Below, one piece after another: positions 6,320 to 13,174 of a DNA stretch of 13,174 nucleotides; position 1 is the first letter of the stretch; each line of letters begins with the position of its first letter. Source of the DNA: Ramlibacter sp. (GTDB taxonomy: Bacteria; Pseudomonadota; Gammaproteobacteria; Burkholderiales; Burkholderiaceae_C); NCBI GenBank assembly GCA_021156245.1, contig JAJNBO010000031.1:1-13174 (forward strand). The letters run 5' to 3'. The position numbers and the translations under genes are program-made. The notes below the pieces were generated by a model. That model had not been told where the DNA came from. It saw only the letters and a list, made by a program, of their open reading frames with translations, and did not search any database.

Positions 6320-6694
6320 TCAGGTCCTCGCGAACAGGGGCTGCGTCACCACGGCGTCGCCCTGGTAGAACTCGGGGTAGCGGGCGAACTGCCGCTCGGC
6401 GTCCGCCGGGTCCTTGCCTTCCTTGAGGACGGCGCTGGAGAAGCCCACGCGGTACATCTGCACCAGCTGGTCGACCAGCACGTCCCCGGTCGCGCGGATG
6501 TCGCCGGTGAAGCCCCGGCGCTGCCGCAGCAGGCGCGCCTGCGTGAACGCGCGGCCGTCGGTGAACTTGGGGAAGTTCAGCTCGATGCGGTCCACGCCTT
6601 CCAGCGGCGCCTCCAGCGCGTCGGCGTCGTTGGCGAGCACGAGGACGTTCAGGTTGTCGGCCGGCACGGCGCCGGCGGTGAGGAGGGTGATCAT
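6320..6694 (-). CDS. DUF934 family protein (cysI-linked, function unknown)
   Basis: A 124-residue soluble protein with the DUF934 signature FPKFTDGRAFTQARLLR (residues 41-57), followed by GFTGDIRATGDVLVDQL. Family members are typically encoded directly after a ferredoxin-type sulfite/nitrite reductase and are often described as sulfur-assimilation associated. No reaction has been assigned that I know of. The fold appears alpha/beta with no cysteines, signal peptide or membrane segment. The ATG at 6694 overlaps the cysI stop as ATGA, and the stop is one base before cysH. Translation is therefore probably coupled to both, and a role as an accessory or stability factor for CysI or CysH is an inference from context. 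Confidence 0.92.
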   Translation of the reverse strand: MITLLTAGAVPADNLNVLVLANDADALEAPLEGVDRIELNFPKFTDGRAFTQARLLRQRRGFTGDIRATGDVLVDQLVQMYRVGFSSAVLKEGKDPADAERQFARYPEFYQGDAVVTQPLFART

Positions 6695-8517
6695 GCGGTT
6701 TCGCGTTCCACGAAGCGGGCGCCGTTGGCGGCGGCCTTGAAGGGATCCATGCCTACGCGGCGCAGGGTGGTGATGAAACTTTCGGCCTTGCCGTCCGCGC
6801 CGGCCTGGCGGATGCGGCGGTAGGTGTCGAGCACGGCTTCGATCACGACGGGCACTTCGGCCGCGGAGAAGGACGGTCCCACGACCTTGCCGGGCAGCGC
6901 GGGGCCGGACAGTGTCGTCCCGTCGGAGCCGCCCAGGGTCACCTGGTACCACTCCTTGCCGTCCTTGTCGACGCCGAGGATGCCGATGTGGCCGGCGTGA
7001 TGGTGGCCGCAGGAGTTGATGCAGCCGGAGATGTTCAGGCGGATGTCGCCCAGGTCGAACTCTTCGTCGAGATCCTGGAAACGCTGGCTCAGCGCCTCGG
7101 CGATCGGGAGCGAGCGCGCGTTGGCCAGCGAGCAGAAGTCGCCGCCGGGACACGCGATCATGTCCGTCAGCAGGCCGATGTTCGGCTTGGCGAAGCCCGC
7201 CTTGCGCGCGGCAGCCCACAGGGCCGGCAGGTCGTCCTGGTGCACCCAGGGCAGCATCAGGTTCTGTTCGTGCGTCAGCCGCGCCTCGCCGGCGGAGAAG
7301 CGGTCCGCCAGGTCGGCGGCGGTTTCCATCTGTTCTGCGGTGGCGTCGCCAGGCGCATAGCCCAGGCGCTTGAACGACAGGGTGACGGCGCGCAGCTCCG
7401 GCTGCTTGTGCGGACGCACGTTGCGCTGCAGCCAGCGCTGGTACTGCGGGTCCGCCTCGGCGTCGGCGCGCACGATCGCGTGCACCTGCGCCTCGGCGCC
7501 CTTGCGCGTGTGCGGCTGGATGGCGGGCGCCACGAACGATGCGGCCACCCGGTCGTACTCCGCCTGCGTCAGCGTGTGCGGGCCGCCGTCGTGCTCCACG
7601 ATCGCGCGGAACTCCTCTTCCACCTTGTCGATGTAGCGCTGGCCTTCGGCCTTCACGAGGATCTTGATCCGCGCCTTCCAAAGGTTGTCGCGGCGGCCGT
7701 ACTCGTTGTAGACGCGGATGCACGCCTCGATGTAGTTCAGGACTTGCTGCCACGGCAGGAATTCGCGCACCACCGTGCCGATGATGGGGGTGCGGCCCAT
7801 GCCGCCACCCACGTGCACGCGGAAGCCCAGTTCGCCCGCGTCGCTCTTCACCAGCTGCAGGCCGATGTCGTACCAGCCGAGCGCGGCGTGGTCTTCCGTC
7901 GACCCGTTCAGGGCCACCTTGAACTTGCGGGGGAGGAACGCGAACTCGGGATGCAGCGTGCTCCACTGGCGCAGGATCTCGGCGAACGGGCGGGGGTCCG
8001 CCACCTCGTCGACGCCGATGCCGGCGAATTCGTCCGTCGTGATGTTGCGGATGGTGTTGCCGCTCGTCTGGATGCCATGCATGTTCACGCTGGCCAGCAG
8101 CTCCATCACGTCGGCCGCCTTCGTGATCGGGATCCAGTTGAACTGCACGTTCGTGCGCGTGGTGAAGTGTCCGTAGCCGGACTTCAAGTGCGTGGCGACC
8201 GGCGCGCCGCCGGGCACGGGCACCTCGCCGAGCGCCGACTGCCTGGCCTGCGCGTCGCGCAGCAGCCCGGGATCGGGCTGGTCGTATTCACGCGCGACCT
8301 TCGCCAGCGCGCGCAATTGCAGGCTGGAGATGTCGCCATAGGGCACGGCCACGCGCAGCATGGGCGCGTAGCGCTGGATGTACCAGCCGTTCTGCAGCCG
8401 CAGGGGCCGGATCTCCTCGTCGCTGAGCTTGCCCGCCTGCCAGCGCTCGAGCTGGTCCCTGAACTGGGCGGCCCGGGCCCTGACGAATTGCCGGTCGAAT
8501 TCTGTGTATTGGTACAT
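6691..8517 (-). CDS. cysI: Sulfite reductase hemoprotein (siroheme, ferredoxin-dependent type likely)
   Basis: A 608-residue siroheme-[4Fe-4S] reductase with two tandem half-repeats, catalysing the six-electron reduction of sulfite to sulfide. The cluster ligands are C456 and C462 (ACPGGDFC) and C499 and C503 (SGCINSC). Substrate-pocket residues by analogy with E. coli CysI are R121 (FTTRTNVQ), R157 (TIRNIT), K198 and K200 (LPRKFK). It is annotated in this group as nitrite/sulfite reductase, so nitrite cannot be formally excluded, but the operon is wholly sulfate assimilatory. No CysJ flavoprotein gene is present, and the operon instead ends with a ferredoxin and its reductase. The ATG at 8517 has no strong ribosome site. 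It is the first gene of the operon, and the upstream region carries CTTAT/ATAAG operator-like repeats. Confidence 0.95.
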   Translation of the reverse strand: MYQYTEFDRQFVRARAAQFRDQLERWQAGKLSDEEIRPLRLQNGWYIQRYAPMLRVAVPYGDISSLQLRALAKVAREYDQPDPGLLRDAQARQSALGEVPVPGGAPVATHLKSGYGHFTTRTNVQFNWIPITKAADVMELLASVNMHGIQTSGNTIRNITTDEFAGIGVDEVADPRPFAEILRQWSTLHPEFAFLPRKFKVALNGSTEDHAALGWYDIGLQLVKSDAGELGFRVHVGGGMGRTPIIGTVVREFLPWQQVLNYIEACIRVYNEYGRRDNLWKARIKILVKAEGQRYIDKVEEEFRAIVEHDGGPHTLTQAEYDRVAASFVAPAIQPHTRKGAEAQVHAIVRADAEADPQYQRWLQRNVRPHKQPELRAVTLSFKRLGYAPGDATAEQMETAADLADRFSAGEARLTHEQNLMLPWVHQDDLPALWAAARKAGFAKPNIGLLTDMIACPGGDFCSLANARSLPIAEALSQRFQDLDEEFDLGDIRLNISGCINSCGHHHAGHIGILGVDKDGKEWYQVTLGGSDGTTLSGPALPGKVVGPSFSAAEVPVVIEAVLDTYRRIRQAGADGKAESFITTLRRVGMDPFKAAANGARFVERETA

Positions 8518-8716
8518 GTGGAACGTCGCTGTCTGCCCACGCGCGCGGGCTGGAGGCAGGACTTTAGGGACGGGCCTTATGGAACCAAACTATTTTTTTA
8601 TTCCGGCCTTATGCGGATAAGCTTATGCACCAGCATCGACGCGGCTTTCCGGCCTGTCTTTCCGCAAGTGCGGATAAGGCCCGAAGGGCCGGTTTCAGGG
8701 GGGACGACACAGCGAC
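8518..8716. promoter_or_regulatory. Divergent control region between cysI and the pseudo-receiver gene
   Basis: This 199-base region separates two divergent starts and must hold both promoters. It is locally AT-richer around 8580-8630, with a run of T at 8593-8599. On the minus strand CATAAG at 8581-8576 is a passable -10 for cysI (4/6), but no clear -35 is seen. Toward the plus-strand gene the leader carries a GGCCC-GAA-GGGCC hairpin (8678-8690) and an AGGGGGG stretch that may serve as the ribosome site. Operator-like repeats are listed separately. Confidence 0.6.
8608..8628. promoter_or_regulatory. Putative CysB-like operator upstream of cysI
   Basis: Three half-sites are packed together: CTTAT (8608-8612), ATAAG (8617-8621) and CTTAT (8622-8626). 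CTTATGCGGATAAG is an inverted repeat with a four-base spacer, ATAAGCTTAT is a perfect ten-base palindrome, and CTTATGC is directly repeated 14 bases apart. An isolated CTTAT (8576-8580) and GCGGATAAG (8670-8678) lie on either side. The same CTTATGCGGAT core occurs before the sulfate-binding protein gene. Assignment to CysB or a related LysR-type regulator is inferred. Confidence 0.55.
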
Positions 8717-9439
8717 ATGGCGCAGCGCATCTTCATCCAGGTGCTCGGCTTCTCCGACGAGGAGCGGCACGCATTGAACACCGTGTTCAGGCTGTCCGAG
8801 CAGTGCCTCACCATGTACCAGCTCTGGACGCCCGAGGCGCCGGAGCCGGCGCGGGTCGCCTTGCTCGACGCGCAAAGCCACGAAGCCCGCCTCCACGCCG
8901 TGTCCCCGAGCAACGAGGGCCTGAAGATGTTGTGGGTTGGCGACAATCCGCCGCCGAATGTCTGGCGCGCGTTCGTGCGCCCGCTTCCGTGGCCCGAGAT
9001 CCTCGAAGCACTCGACGCCATGTTCGCCGTGGACCAGGGCATCGACCTGGAGCTCGACGCCGCCCTTCCCGAGCCGATGTCTCCGAAGCTCGCGTTGATC
9101 GTCAGCCCCGACCGCGACGTCCGGCTGTATCTGCGCGCGCGGCTCGCGCTGGCGCGGGTCACCCTTGCCGACGAGGCCGAAAGCGCCACGGGAGCGATGG
9201 ATCTCGCACGCGACAAGCAGTACGACGTGGCCCTCGTCGATTGCGGCGTCAGCGACATGACGGCCTGGGCCCTGCTGCGACAGTTGCGCAAGGGCCGCCG
9301 TCCGGTGGCGCACGTGGCGCTCACCAAGCAGCGCCGTTCGCTCGCGGAGCACGTCCGCGCGTGGGTCGGCGGCGCCGAGGCCTTGCTCGACCAGCCGCCG
9401 CATCCCGCGCGGCTGGATGCCTGGTTGAGCCGCTTCTAG
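8717..9439 (+). CDS. Tandem degenerate receiver-domain protein, no output domain
   Basis: A 240-residue protein I recognise only at fold level. Residues ~122-240 read as a response-regulator receiver: LALIVSPDRD as strand 1, the candidate phospho-acceptor D175 in VALVDC, T203 in VALT, and a final LLDQPPHP. The usual acidic pair is reduced to S-P-D (130-132) and the conserved lysine before proline is Q226, so phosphorylation is doubtful. Residues ~4-103 show the same alternating pattern: IFIQVLGF, D51 in VALLDA, MLWVGD, then FVRPLPWPEILEAL with R88 in the lysine position. This suggests a second pseudo-receiver. There is no DNA-binding or enzymatic domain. The ATG at 8717 is preceded by a G-rich stretch about 13 bases upstream. 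It is divergent from cysI and its stop codon overlaps that of mnmC. Confidence 0.8.
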   Translation: MAQRIFIQVLGFSDEERHALNTVFRLSEQCLTMYQLWTPEAPEPARVALLDAQSHEARLHAVSPSNEGLKMLWVGDNPPPNVWRAFVRPLPWPEILEALDAMFAVDQGIDLELDAALPEPMSPKLALIVSPDRDVRLYLRARLALARVTLADEAESATGAMDLARDKQYDVALVDCGVSDMTAWALLRQLRKGRRPVAHVALTKQRRSLAEHVRAWVGGAEALLDQPPHPARLDAWLSRF

Positions 9440-11091
9440 CGGCCTGCGTCCAGCGCCTGCGCCAGACGTGCAGGCAGCGGCAGCGGTTCCGCGTGCAGCC
9501 GGGCCGCCAGCAGTTCGCCGCACAGCGCGGCGAAGGTGAGGCCGCGTGAACCCATGGCGGTGCTGACCCACAGGCCCGGCTCCAGTTCCCCCACCAGCGG
9601 ACGACGGTCCGCCGAGGCACAGCGAACTCCCGTCCAGGAACGCACTTCGCCGCGGTCCCTGGCCGCTTCCATCGCGGAAGCCGCGCGTGGCAGCACCTGC
9701 CGAACGCGTTCGACATTGGCCACGGTGTCCTCGTCGCGGACGGCAGGGTCCTGGTCACCGCGCCTGTAGCTGGAGCCGGTGATCCAGGCGCCGCGATCCA
9801 CCAGCGGAACGTGCGGGATGAAGTGCCCGTTGCCATTGACGGGAAACGGCGGCATGGCCCGCGTTCCCTCCTCGCGCGGGGCCCAGGTCACCTGGCCGCC
9901 CACTGCATGCAGCGCAAGGCGCTCACCGAGCAATGCCTGGCTTCCGAGCGCAGCGGCGACCACCACGACGTCCGCTTCGTCAAGCAGCTGTCCGCGATCC
10001 CCAGCGATGCGCCAGCGTGCGCTGTCACGCGCAATGCTCGTCACCGTGCGACCTCCGAAAAACCGGACACCGGGCTCGCGCAGCCACAGCCGCACCAGCG
10101 CCGCCGGTTCGATCCATGCCGCCGTCTCGTGCCACCAGGCAGCGTCGGTCACGGGGATGCCTGCGGACAGCTTCTGCGCGTCGCTGGCTTCGCGGCTCCA
10201 CGCCGCCAGGTCCTCGCCCAAGGCCGGCAATCCACGATGGTCGTTGCCGCGCCATTCCAGCACACCCGTATCGCCCCATTCCAGGCCCCTGGCGAGTCCT
10301 TGGCGCGCCTGCTCCAGGGTGAGGCGCACGCCGGCACGCGACAGGCGAGACAGCAGGTTGTCGTCCGGCGATTGGTGCGGCGCCAGCAGTCCGGCGGGCA
10401 GGCTGGATGCGCCGCGCGCCGGCGCCGCCGCGGCATCGAGCACGCGGACCTGCCACCCGCGCCGCGCGAGGCTGGCCGCCGCGGCGGCTCCTGCCAATCC
10501 GGCGCCGACCACGACGGCCTCGCCGGCGACCGTGACGTGGTCGTGGTCCAGCGCCTTCATCGGCCAGGCCGGGTCGTAGCGTCCGGTCCGGTCCTCCACC
10601 TGCCAGCCGCAGGTCCGCAGGACGTGCGCCAGCGACTCCGTCATGGCCATCGAGGTCAGGACAGCGCCGCGGACGCACAAGCGCGTGACTGCCTTCACCG
10701 CCTCCATCGTCCACGCCAGGGGCGCAGCGGCGTCCAGGAAGACCGCGTCCGCACGAAATGCCTGCTCGCGAAGCATGGCGGCCCGTTCGCCGACGCAAAG
10801 CGTCAACAGCACGCGCCCCTCTTCGAAGGAAAGGCGATGGAATCCCGGCAGCAATCCGTGCCATTGCGACGCCATGGCCTGCGCCAGCGGCGCCAGCAGC
10901 GAATCCGCGTTCGCGGCGCGCAGCAGTTCGTCGACGCTGGGTGGCCGTTCGACGATCGCGGCCACGTGCAGCAGCCCGGGCCGCAGCGGGTCGCCGCGCC
11001 AGGCCTGCCAGGTCGAGAGGAAATTCAGCCCTGCGCCAAACCCGGCATCGAGAACGCGCCATTGCGGGCGCCGTTGCCAGGCGTGGCGCAT
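9436..11091 (-). CDS. mnmC: MnmC, tRNA cmnm5U34 oxidoreductase with reduced methyltransferase half
   Basis: A 551-residue MnmC-type fusion; the E. coli enzyme is about 668 residues. The C-terminal FAD oxidase domain (MnmC1, removing the carboxymethyl group from cmnm5s2U34 of tRNA) is well preserved. It shows VVVGAGLAGA at 193-202, GASSLPAGLLAPHQSPDD near 227-244, SRLSRAG, GSSYRRGD and STAMGSRGLTFA. The N-terminal methyltransferase domain (MnmC2) keeps the SAM-site VLDAGFGAGLNF at 13-24 but starts at once there. It lacks the ~50-60 residues usually in front, and the usual DGFSPxxNPxMW motif is replaced by LDAAAPLAWTME near 119-130. The ATG at 11091 is the first start in frame, four bases after yggX, with GTGAGG as ribosome site. 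The stop overlaps the convergent gene's stop. Confidence 0.88.
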   Translation of the reverse strand: MRHAWQRRPQWRVLDAGFGAGLNFLSTWQAWRGDPLRPGLLHVAAIVERPPSVDELLRAANADSLLAPLAQAMASQWHGLLPGFHRLSFEEGRVLLTLCVGERAAMLREQAFRADAVFLDAAAPLAWTMEAVKAVTRLCVRGAVLTSMAMTESLAHVLRTCGWQVEDRTGRYDPAWPMKALDHDHVTVAGEAVVVGAGLAGAAAAASLARRGWQVRVLDAAAAPARGASSLPAGLLAPHQSPDDNLLSRLSRAGVRLTLEQARQGLARGLEWGDTGVLEWRGNDHRGLPALGEDLAAWSREASDAQKLSAGIPVTDAAWWHETAAWIEPAALVRLWLREPGVRFFGGRTVTSIARDSARWRIAGDRGQLLDEADVVVVAAALGSQALLGERLALHAVGGQVTWAPREEGTRAMPPFPVNGNGHFIPHVPLVDRGAWITGSSYRRGDQDPAVRDEDTVANVERVRQVLPRAASAMEAARDRGEVRSWTGVRCASADRRPLVGELEPGLWVSTAMGSRGLTFAALCGELLAARLHAEPLPLPARLAQALDAGR

Positions 11092-11095
11092 CGCC

Positions 11096-11368
11096 TCACT
11101 GCGTGGGTGGGACGTAGCCCGCCGCGGCGTCCGCGCCGCTGCCGAAGAAGTGGTTCTCCATCTGCCGCTTCAGGTACTCGCGCGCCCGCTGGTCGGCCAG
11201 GTTCAACCGGTTCTCGTTGACCAGCATCGTCTGGTGCTTCAGCCAGGCCGCCCAGGCCTCCTTGCTCACGCTCTCGTAGATGCGCTTGCCCAGTTCGCCG
11301 GGATACGGGGGGAAATCCAGGCCCTCGGCTTCGCGGCCGAGCTTGATGCATTGAACCGTGCGTGCCAT
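11096..11368 (-). CDS. yggX: Fe(2+)-trafficking / oxidative damage protection protein YggX
   Basis: A 90-residue cytoplasmic protein matching the YggX family along its whole length. It begins [11 protein letters not shown] with the conserved Cys7, followed by [36 protein letters not shown] and a C-terminal FFG...GYVPP. The family is linked to iron handling and protection of iron-sulfur clusters against oxidation. That would suit a neighbourhood full of Fe-S enzymes, although this is only a contextual remark. I chose the ATG at 11368 rather than the GTG one codon upstream because GGAGG is then four bases away and MARTV matches the family start. It is four bases upstream of mnmC and probably co-transcribed with it. 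Confidence 0.96.
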   Translation of the reverse strand: MARTVQCIKLGREAEGLDFPPYPGELGKRIYESVSKEAWAAWLKHQTMLVNENRLNLADQRAREYLKRQMENHFFGSGADAAAGYVPPTQ

Positions 11369-11412
11369 CACGCCTCCTCGGAATTTGGGGGATATGGGGT
11401 TTCGGAGATGAG

Positions 11413-11426
11413 CTTATGCGGATTAA
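11413..11426. promoter_or_regulatory. Putative CysB-like operator upstream of the sulfate-binding protein gene
   Basis: CTTATGCGGATTAA here shares its first eleven bases with the operator-like site at 8608 before cysI. It lies about 77 bases before the sbp start and 45 bases before the divergent yggX start. The shared core in front of two sulfate-assimilation transcription units suggests a common regulator, most likely a CysB-type LysR protein. Confidence 0.5.
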
Positions 11427-11428
11427 CA

Positions 11429-11446
11429 AACGACAACTCTGTCGTT
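11429..11446. promoter_or_regulatory. Inverted repeat in the sbp promoter/leader region
   Basis: AACGACA (11429-11435) and TGTCGTT (11440-11446) form a perfect seven-base inverted repeat around a four-base spacer, two bases after the CTTATGCGGATTAA motif. There is no T-run after it, so it is not an intrinsic terminator. It could be a protein-binding dyad or a leader hairpin. Confidence 0.45.
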
Positions 11447-11502
11447 CGCGTTGCGCCCGCCGGCTTCCAGAATGCGCCCACTTCTCAACAAGGACGCCTT
11501 CC

Positions 11503-12525
11503 ATGAGCCTTCGCCGCGACTTTATCAAGATTCCCCTGGCCCTCGCCGCAGCGGCCACCCTCGGCCTCGCCGGCGTCCCGGCCATTGCCCAGTCCGTCCA
11601 GCTGCTGAATGTCTCGTACGACCCCACCCGTGAGCTGTACGTGGAGTTCAACCGGGCCTTTGCCACCTACTGGAAGGCCAAGACCGGGCAGGACGTTTCC
11701 ATCAAGCAGTCGCACGGCGGGTCGGGCAAGCAGGCCCGTTCCATCATCGACGGGCTCGATGCCGACGTGGCCACGCTGGCCCTGGCCGGCGACACCGACG
11801 CGCTGGTGAAGCACGGCGGCTGGCTGGCGGCGGACTGGCAGAAGCGGCTGCCGCACAACTCCTCTCCCTACGCCTCGACGATCGTCCTGGTGGTGCGCCA
11901 GGGCAACCCGAAGGGCATCAAGGACTGGGACGACCTGGTCAAGCCCGGCATCAGCGTGATCACGCCGAACCCGAAGACGTCCGGCGGCGCACGCTGGAAC
12001 TACCTGGCCGCCTGGGAGTTCGGCAAGCGCAGGCTGGGCGGCGATGCCAAGGCAAAGGAGTTCGTCGCCAGGTTGTTCGCCAACGTCCCGATCCTGGACA
12101 CGGGCGCGCGCGGCTCCACGATCACTTTCGCCCAGCGCAACCAGGGCGACGTGCTGATCGCGTGGGAGAACGAGGCCTACCTGCTGGAGAAGGAGTTCGG
12201 CAGCAAGGTGGACGTGGTGTACCCGTCGCTGTCGATCCTGGCGGAGCCGCCGGTCGCCGTGGTGGACAAGAACGTGGACCGCAAAGGAACGCGCGCCGCG
12301 GCCGAGGAATACCTGAAGTACCTCTACACGGAGGAGGGCCAGGACATCGCCGGCAAGAACTTCTACCGGCCCACGCTCTCGCAGAAGGCCCAGGCCAAGT
12401 ACGCGAAGCAGTTCCCGAAGCTGAACCTGTTCACCATCGAACAGGCCTTCGGCGGCTGGGCCAAAGCCGACAAGGAACACTTCGCGGATGGCGCGAGCTT
12501 CGACCAGCTCTACTCGCGCCGATAG
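11503..12525 (+). CDS. sbp: Periplasmic sulfate-binding protein
   Basis: A 340-residue solute-binding protein of the Sbp/CysP family that delivers sulfate (possibly thiosulfate) to the CysTWA importer. Family blocks include [63 protein letters not shown] and [12 protein letters not shown]. The N-terminus is a signal peptide: twin arginines in LRRDFIK (residues 3-9), a hydrophobic Ala/Leu stretch, then AIA before Q30 as probable cleavage site. The twin arginines with F and K resemble a Tat signal, though Sec export is possible. The ATG at 11503 has AAGGA eight bases upstream. The frame is open further upstream, but that part overlaps the promoter and lacks family sequence. No permease or ATPase gene follows; the next gene is convergent. 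Confidence 0.95.
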   Translation: MSLRRDFIKIPLALAAAATLGLAGVPAIAQSVQLLNVSYDPTRELYVEFNRAFATYWKAKTGQDVSIKQSHGGSGKQARSIIDGLDADVATLALAGDTDALVKHGGWLAADWQKRLPHNSSPYASTIVLVVRQGNPKGIKDWDDLVKPGISVITPNPKTSGGARWNYLAAWEFGKRRLGGDAKAKEFVARLFANVPILDTGARGSTITFAQRNQGDVLIAWENEAYLLEKEFGSKVDVVYPSLSILAEPPVAVVDKNVDRKGTRAAAEEYLKYLYTEEGQDIAGKNFYRPTLSQKAQAKYAKQFPKLNLFTIEQAFGGWAKADKEHFADGASFDQLYSRR

Positions 12526-12531
12526 CCGCGG

Positions 12532-13174
12532 TCAGGCTGCCAATACCGCCTCGGGCTGGTTGGCGGCCGGGGCCGTCAGCGCCTTGATCGTCACGTCAGC
12601 CGCGCTCAGGGCGTCAGCCTTGGCCGCGTCGCCCATCGCCACACCCTCGGCGCGCACGATCTGCACGTCCGTGATGCCGAAGAAGCCGAACACCGTCTTC
12701 AGGTAGCTCTCCTGATGGTCCAGGCCCGCGAGCGCCGGGTTGGTGGAGTACACACCGCCGCGCGTCGACGCCACGATCACCGTCTTGCCGCCGGCCAGGC
12801 CCTTGGGGCCCTTGTCGGTGTAAGTGAAGGTGCGGCCGGCCTGCGCGATGCGGTCGACCCAGGCCTTCAGCTGCGTGGGGACCGAGAAGTTGTACATCGG
12901 CGCGCCCACGACCACCACATCGGCCGCCAGGAACTGGCTGACCAGCTTTTCCGAGATCTCGTTCTCACGGCGCTGCACGTCGGTCAGGCCTTCCGCGTTC
13001 GGGCCGACGCGAAAGCCGAGCGAGTCCACCGAAAGGTGGCTGGGGGTATCCACCGCCAGGTCGAGGTACTCGACGACGGTGCCGGGGTGGGTGGCGCGCC
13101 ATTGGGCGACCAGGCGCTCCGTCAGTTGGCGGGAAACCGAGTTGCCGCCGAGCGGGCTGGAATCGATGTGAAGC
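12532..13174 (-). CDS. azoR: FMN-dependent NADH-azoreductase (5' end beyond window)
   Basis: A flavodoxin-fold quinone/azo reductase with 213 residues visible, close to the ~200 of E. coli AzoR. Only the first few residues are missing beyond the right edge, since the visible part opens [17 protein letters not shown], the N-terminal FMN-phosphate loop. Further family segments are [20 protein letters not shown] (flavin-binding), [18 protein letters not shown] and STRGGVYS. The enzyme uses NADH to reduce quinones and azo compounds by two electrons in the cytoplasm. A GTG at 13053 is in frame but internal. It is convergent with sbp, the two stops being only six bases apart, and no terminator hairpin is evident between them. 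Confidence 0.95.
   Translation of the reverse strand, partial: LHIDSSPLGGNSVSRQLTERLVAQWRATHPGTVVEYLDLAVDTPSHLSVDSLGFRVGPNAEGLTDVQRRENEISEKLVSQFLAADVVVVGAPMYNFSVPTQLKAWVDRIAQAGRTFTYTDKGPKGLAGGKTVIVASTRGGVYSTNPALAGLDHQESYLKTVFGFFGITDVQIVRAEGVAMGDAAKADALSAADVTIKALTAPAANQPEAVLAA

Noticed and set aside
6988-9549. An 853-codon open frame on the plus strand opposite cysI
   Set aside because: It is a shadow of cysI and runs out of frame through the pseudo-receiver gene; no family motif or ribosome site.
11025-11666. A 213-codon minus-strand frame across yggX and the sbp start
   Set aside because: It overlaps two well-supported genes and a promoter region and shows no family sequence.

Overview
The window is GC-rich, densely packed bacterial chromosome. 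The gene order cysI–DUF934–cysH–cysD–cysN, a 7Fe ferredoxin with an FNR-type flavoprotein, an MnmC of betaproteobacterial type, YggX and AzoR all suggest a member of the Burkholderiales, most likely a Comamonadaceae-type organism such as Ramlibacter or Variovorax. That assignment is inferred from family resemblance read by eye, not from a search.

Layout. (1) 2-1042, plus strand: the C-terminal part of a branched-chain amino-acid-type ABC substrate-binding protein, cut by the left edge. (2) 1043-1650: a gene-poor stretch with one doubtful small ORF and a terminator hairpin. (3) 1653-1728, minus: tRNA-Asn(GTT). A 49-bp tandem duplication next to it has copied the tRNA 5' half and its -10 box. 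(4) 1844-8517, minus: a tightly spaced seven-gene run, transcribed cysI, DUF934, cysH, cysD, cysN, 7Fe ferredoxin, ferredoxin-NADP reductase. Most junctions are 1-4 nt overlaps or gaps under 35 bp, so this is very probably one operon. (5) 8518-8716: a divergent control region with repeated CTTAT/ATAAG half-sites. (6) 8717-9439, plus: a protein that looks like two degenerate response-regulator receiver domains and no output domain. (7) 9436-11368, minus: yggX then mnmC; the MnmC methyltransferase half looks eroded. (8) 11503-12525, plus: a periplasmic sulfate-binding protein whose upstream region carries the same CTTATGCGGAT motif as the cys operon. (9) 12532 to the right edge, minus: an AzoR-type FMN-dependent azoreductase lacking only its first few residues.

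The sulfur genes make a coherent route. Sulfate is captured by Sbp. CysDN activates it to APS. CysH carries the cysteine pairs of the iron-sulfur APS reductases, so it reduces APS directly; no APS kinase is encoded here. CysI reduces sulfite to sulfide. No CysJ flavoprotein is present. The ferredoxin and its NADPH reductase at the operon end are the natural electron supply for CysI, and perhaps for CysH. DUF934 travels with cysI in this group of bacteria and has no assigned reaction.

The points most worth checking are a dispersed-type palindromic repeat that has become the first ~25 codons of cysN, the tRNA-Asn half duplication, the tandem pseudo-receiver protein facing the cys operon, the shared operator-like motif, and the degraded MnmC methyltransferase domain. 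I found no CRISPR array, transposase, prophage or toxin-antitoxin system.
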